From assembly GCA_023264915.1 (NCBI GenBank), contig JAHFUU010000154.1, forward strand, positions 1-6,535: a stretch of DNA of 6,535 bases. Direction: 5' to 3'. This stretch comes from Microthrixaceae bacterium. GTDB taxonomy: Bacteria; Actinomycetota; Acidimicrobiia; Acidimicrobiales; Acidimicrobilacustridaceae. Under the pieces are notes generated by a model. That model ran no database searches. It was given only the letters and a program-made list of their open reading frames with translations, and was not told where the DNA came from. Below are positions 5,683 through 6,535 of the stretch, one piece after another; within the stretch, counting starts at the first letter, position 1, and the number at the start of each line of letters is the position of its first letter. The position numbers and the translations under genes were made by a program.

Positions 5683-6411
5683 ATGAGCGACACAGCAGCC
5701 GATTCGGGCCAGGTCGTGGCCGTCGAGGTTGACGGCGACGTCCTCGTCGCACGCGTCGATGACGGCAAGGCCAACGCCATCACGCTCGGTATGGTCGCTG
5801 ACCTGCACGCAGCGCTCGACCGGGCCGAAGGTGCCGCCGCGATTGCCGCTGTCACGATCATCGGCCGACCCGGGAAGTTCTCTGCGGGCTTTGACCTGTC
5901 GGTCATGAAGGCAGGTATCAACGAGGCACGCGACCTGCTGCGCGCCGGCGCCGAACTGGCGTTGCGTCTCTATGAGCTCCCCAAGCCGGTGGTTCTCGGT
6001 TGCACTGGCCACGCACTTGCCATGGGATCGATCCTGTTGATGGCCTGCGACACGCGCATCGGTGCCGAGGGCCCGTTCAAGATCGGGCTCAACGAGGTTG
6101 CCATCGGCATGCCGGTGCCTCGTTTCGCCGTGGAGCTCGCGCGCGATCGGCTGTCAAAGCGCCACTTCGTCCACGCGGTCGGCCATGCCCACATGTTCGA
6201 CCCGGTCACCGCGGTCGACGCCGGCTACCTCGATCGGGTCGTGAAGCCTTCTTCTGTCGAGTCCGAAGCCGTCGCCCATGCGCACGAGCTCGCTGCAACC
6301 GTGCAGCCCGGTGCCTTCGCCCTCACACGCACCTACATGCGAGCGGCGCTGGCCGATGACCTGCGACGTGGCATGGACGAGGACATGAAGCTCTTCGACG
6401 TGGCCTCCTGA
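5683..6411 (+). CDS. Enoyl-CoA hydratase/isomerase (crotonase) family protein
   Basis: A protein of 242 residues, slightly short for the superfamily (usually about 255-270). It should bind an acyl-CoA in the cytosol and stabilise a thioester enolate. The first oxyanion-hole motif is KFSAGFDL (65-72). The second is GHALAMGSILLMACDTRIG (109-127). Glu138 in GLNEVAIGM aligns with the first catalytic Glu of true hydratases (Glu144 of the rat enzyme). The second Glu (rat Glu164) has no obvious counterpart: that region reads LSKRHFVHAVG (157-167). The pattern DDGKANA (26-32), GLNEVAIGM and RHF resembles, as I recall, the subgroup listed as PRK06213, whose substrate is not established. True hydratase activity is therefore uncertain; an isomerase, hydrolase or specialised lyase is equally possible. 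It has its own promoter-like sequence and ribosome binding site and no obvious link to pgi. Confidence 0.9.
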   Translation: MSDTAADSGQVVAVEVDGDVLVARVDDGKANAITLGMVADLHAALDRAEGAAAIAAVTIIGRPGKFSAGFDLSVMKAGINEARDLLRAGAELALRLYELPKPVVLGCTGHALAMGSILLMACDTRIGAEGPFKIGLNEVAIGMPVPRFAVELARDRLSKRHFVHAVGHAHMFDPVTAVDAGYLDRVVKPSSVESEAVAHAHELAATVQPGAFALTRTYMRAALADDLRRGMDEDMKLFDVAS

Positions 6412-6429
6412 CGCGCCATCCACAACGCC

Positions 6430-6441
6430 GCCGTCGACGGC
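6430..6441. repeat. 12-bp perfect palindrome after the crotonase gene
   Basis: GCCGTCGACGGC is self-complementary and starts 18 bp after the crotonase stop. It could fold as a 4-bp stem with a TCGA loop or be a protein site. Such palindromes also arise by chance in GC-rich coding-like sequence. Confidence 0.35.
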
Positions 6442-6483
6442 AGGACCTGCATCCACCCTCTCGGGGGGCTTGCGGATCCGCCG

Positions 6484-6503
6484 ATCGACGACCTGTCGTC
6501 GAT
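6484..6503. repeat. 20-bp inverted repeat with 9-bp perfect arms
   Basis: ATCGACGAC (6484-6492) and GTCGTCGAT (6495-6503) flank a CT centre. All nine pairs match. It lies about 70 bp after the crotonase stop and could be a terminator hairpin (no T-run follows) or an operator for the next gene, which is outside the window. It overlaps a possible ATG at 6502. Confidence 0.45.
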
Positions 6504-6535
6504 GCCCGTGCCGCGCGTTGAAGCCGAACTTGGCA

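Larger units (their letters stand above)
6412..6535 (+). other. Tail: open, C/G-ending frame, possible start of another gene
   Basis: Directly after the crotonase TGA the same frame stays open for 41 codons to the right edge, and 34 of these end in C or G, including the first fifteen. The translation includes PLGGLADPPIDDLSS and MPVPRVEAELG. The only standard ATG in this frame is at 6502, without a ribosome binding site. This could be the start of a new gene, a decayed extension of the crotonase gene, or non-coding GC-rich DNA. The sequence ends too soon to decide. Confidence 0.25.

Noticed and set aside
5380..6012. Minus-strand open frame across the intergenic region and crotonase start
   Set aside because: It is antisense to two genes and their promoter region, without a recognisable motif or ribosome binding site.
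6154..6456. Minus-strand open frame over the crotonase 3' end
   Set aside because: Gly/Val/His-rich antisense translation of the crotonase gene; no support as a gene.

Overview
The window is GC-rich DNA with strongly C/G-biased third codon positions. Gene starts include ATG and GTG, and at least one -10 element sits so close to its gene that the mRNA could be leaderless. Together with protein families typical of high-GC Gram-positives, this suggests an actinobacterial (Actinomycetota) chromosome. No lineage more precise than that can be supported from the sequence.

Layout. (1) Bases 1-428, minus strand: an open, coding-like stretch that runs off the left edge. It is probably the 5' part of a surface or secreted protein gene, but it has no convincing start codon. 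(2) 484-2978, minus strand: a two-gene ABC-2 exporter operon. The ATPase gene comes first and overlaps the permease gene by one base in TGATG. The permease has an internal duplication and belongs to the 'polyketide antibiotic exporter'-like family. (3) 2979-3071: a 93-bp divergent promoter region holding a perfect 6+6 bp inverted repeat. (4) 3072-5488, plus strand: glucose-6-phosphate isomerase (pgi), followed 14 bp later by an uncharacterised protein of 251 residues that starts at GTG. (5) 5489-5682: an intergenic region with a hairpin and a plausible promoter. (6) 5683-6411, plus strand: a crotonase-superfamily protein. (7) 6412-6535: a tail with two palindromes that stays open in the crotonase frame after its stop.

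How the genes work together. The ABC pair forms a self-contained export pump. pgi is central carbon metabolism: it interconverts glucose-6-phosphate and fructose-6-phosphate. The gene behind pgi is probably co-transcribed with it. The crotonase gene appears to have its own promoter and acts on an unknown acyl-CoA. Nothing links the exporter to pgi functionally apart from the shared divergent control region.

Overall the window looks like ordinary chromosomal housekeeping and transport DNA. I found no CRISPR array, RNA gene, insertion sequence or recognisable defence system. The items most worth a second look are the two-domain protein behind pgi, the inverted repeat between the divergent genes, the start-less fragment at the left edge, and the palindrome-rich open tail at the right edge.
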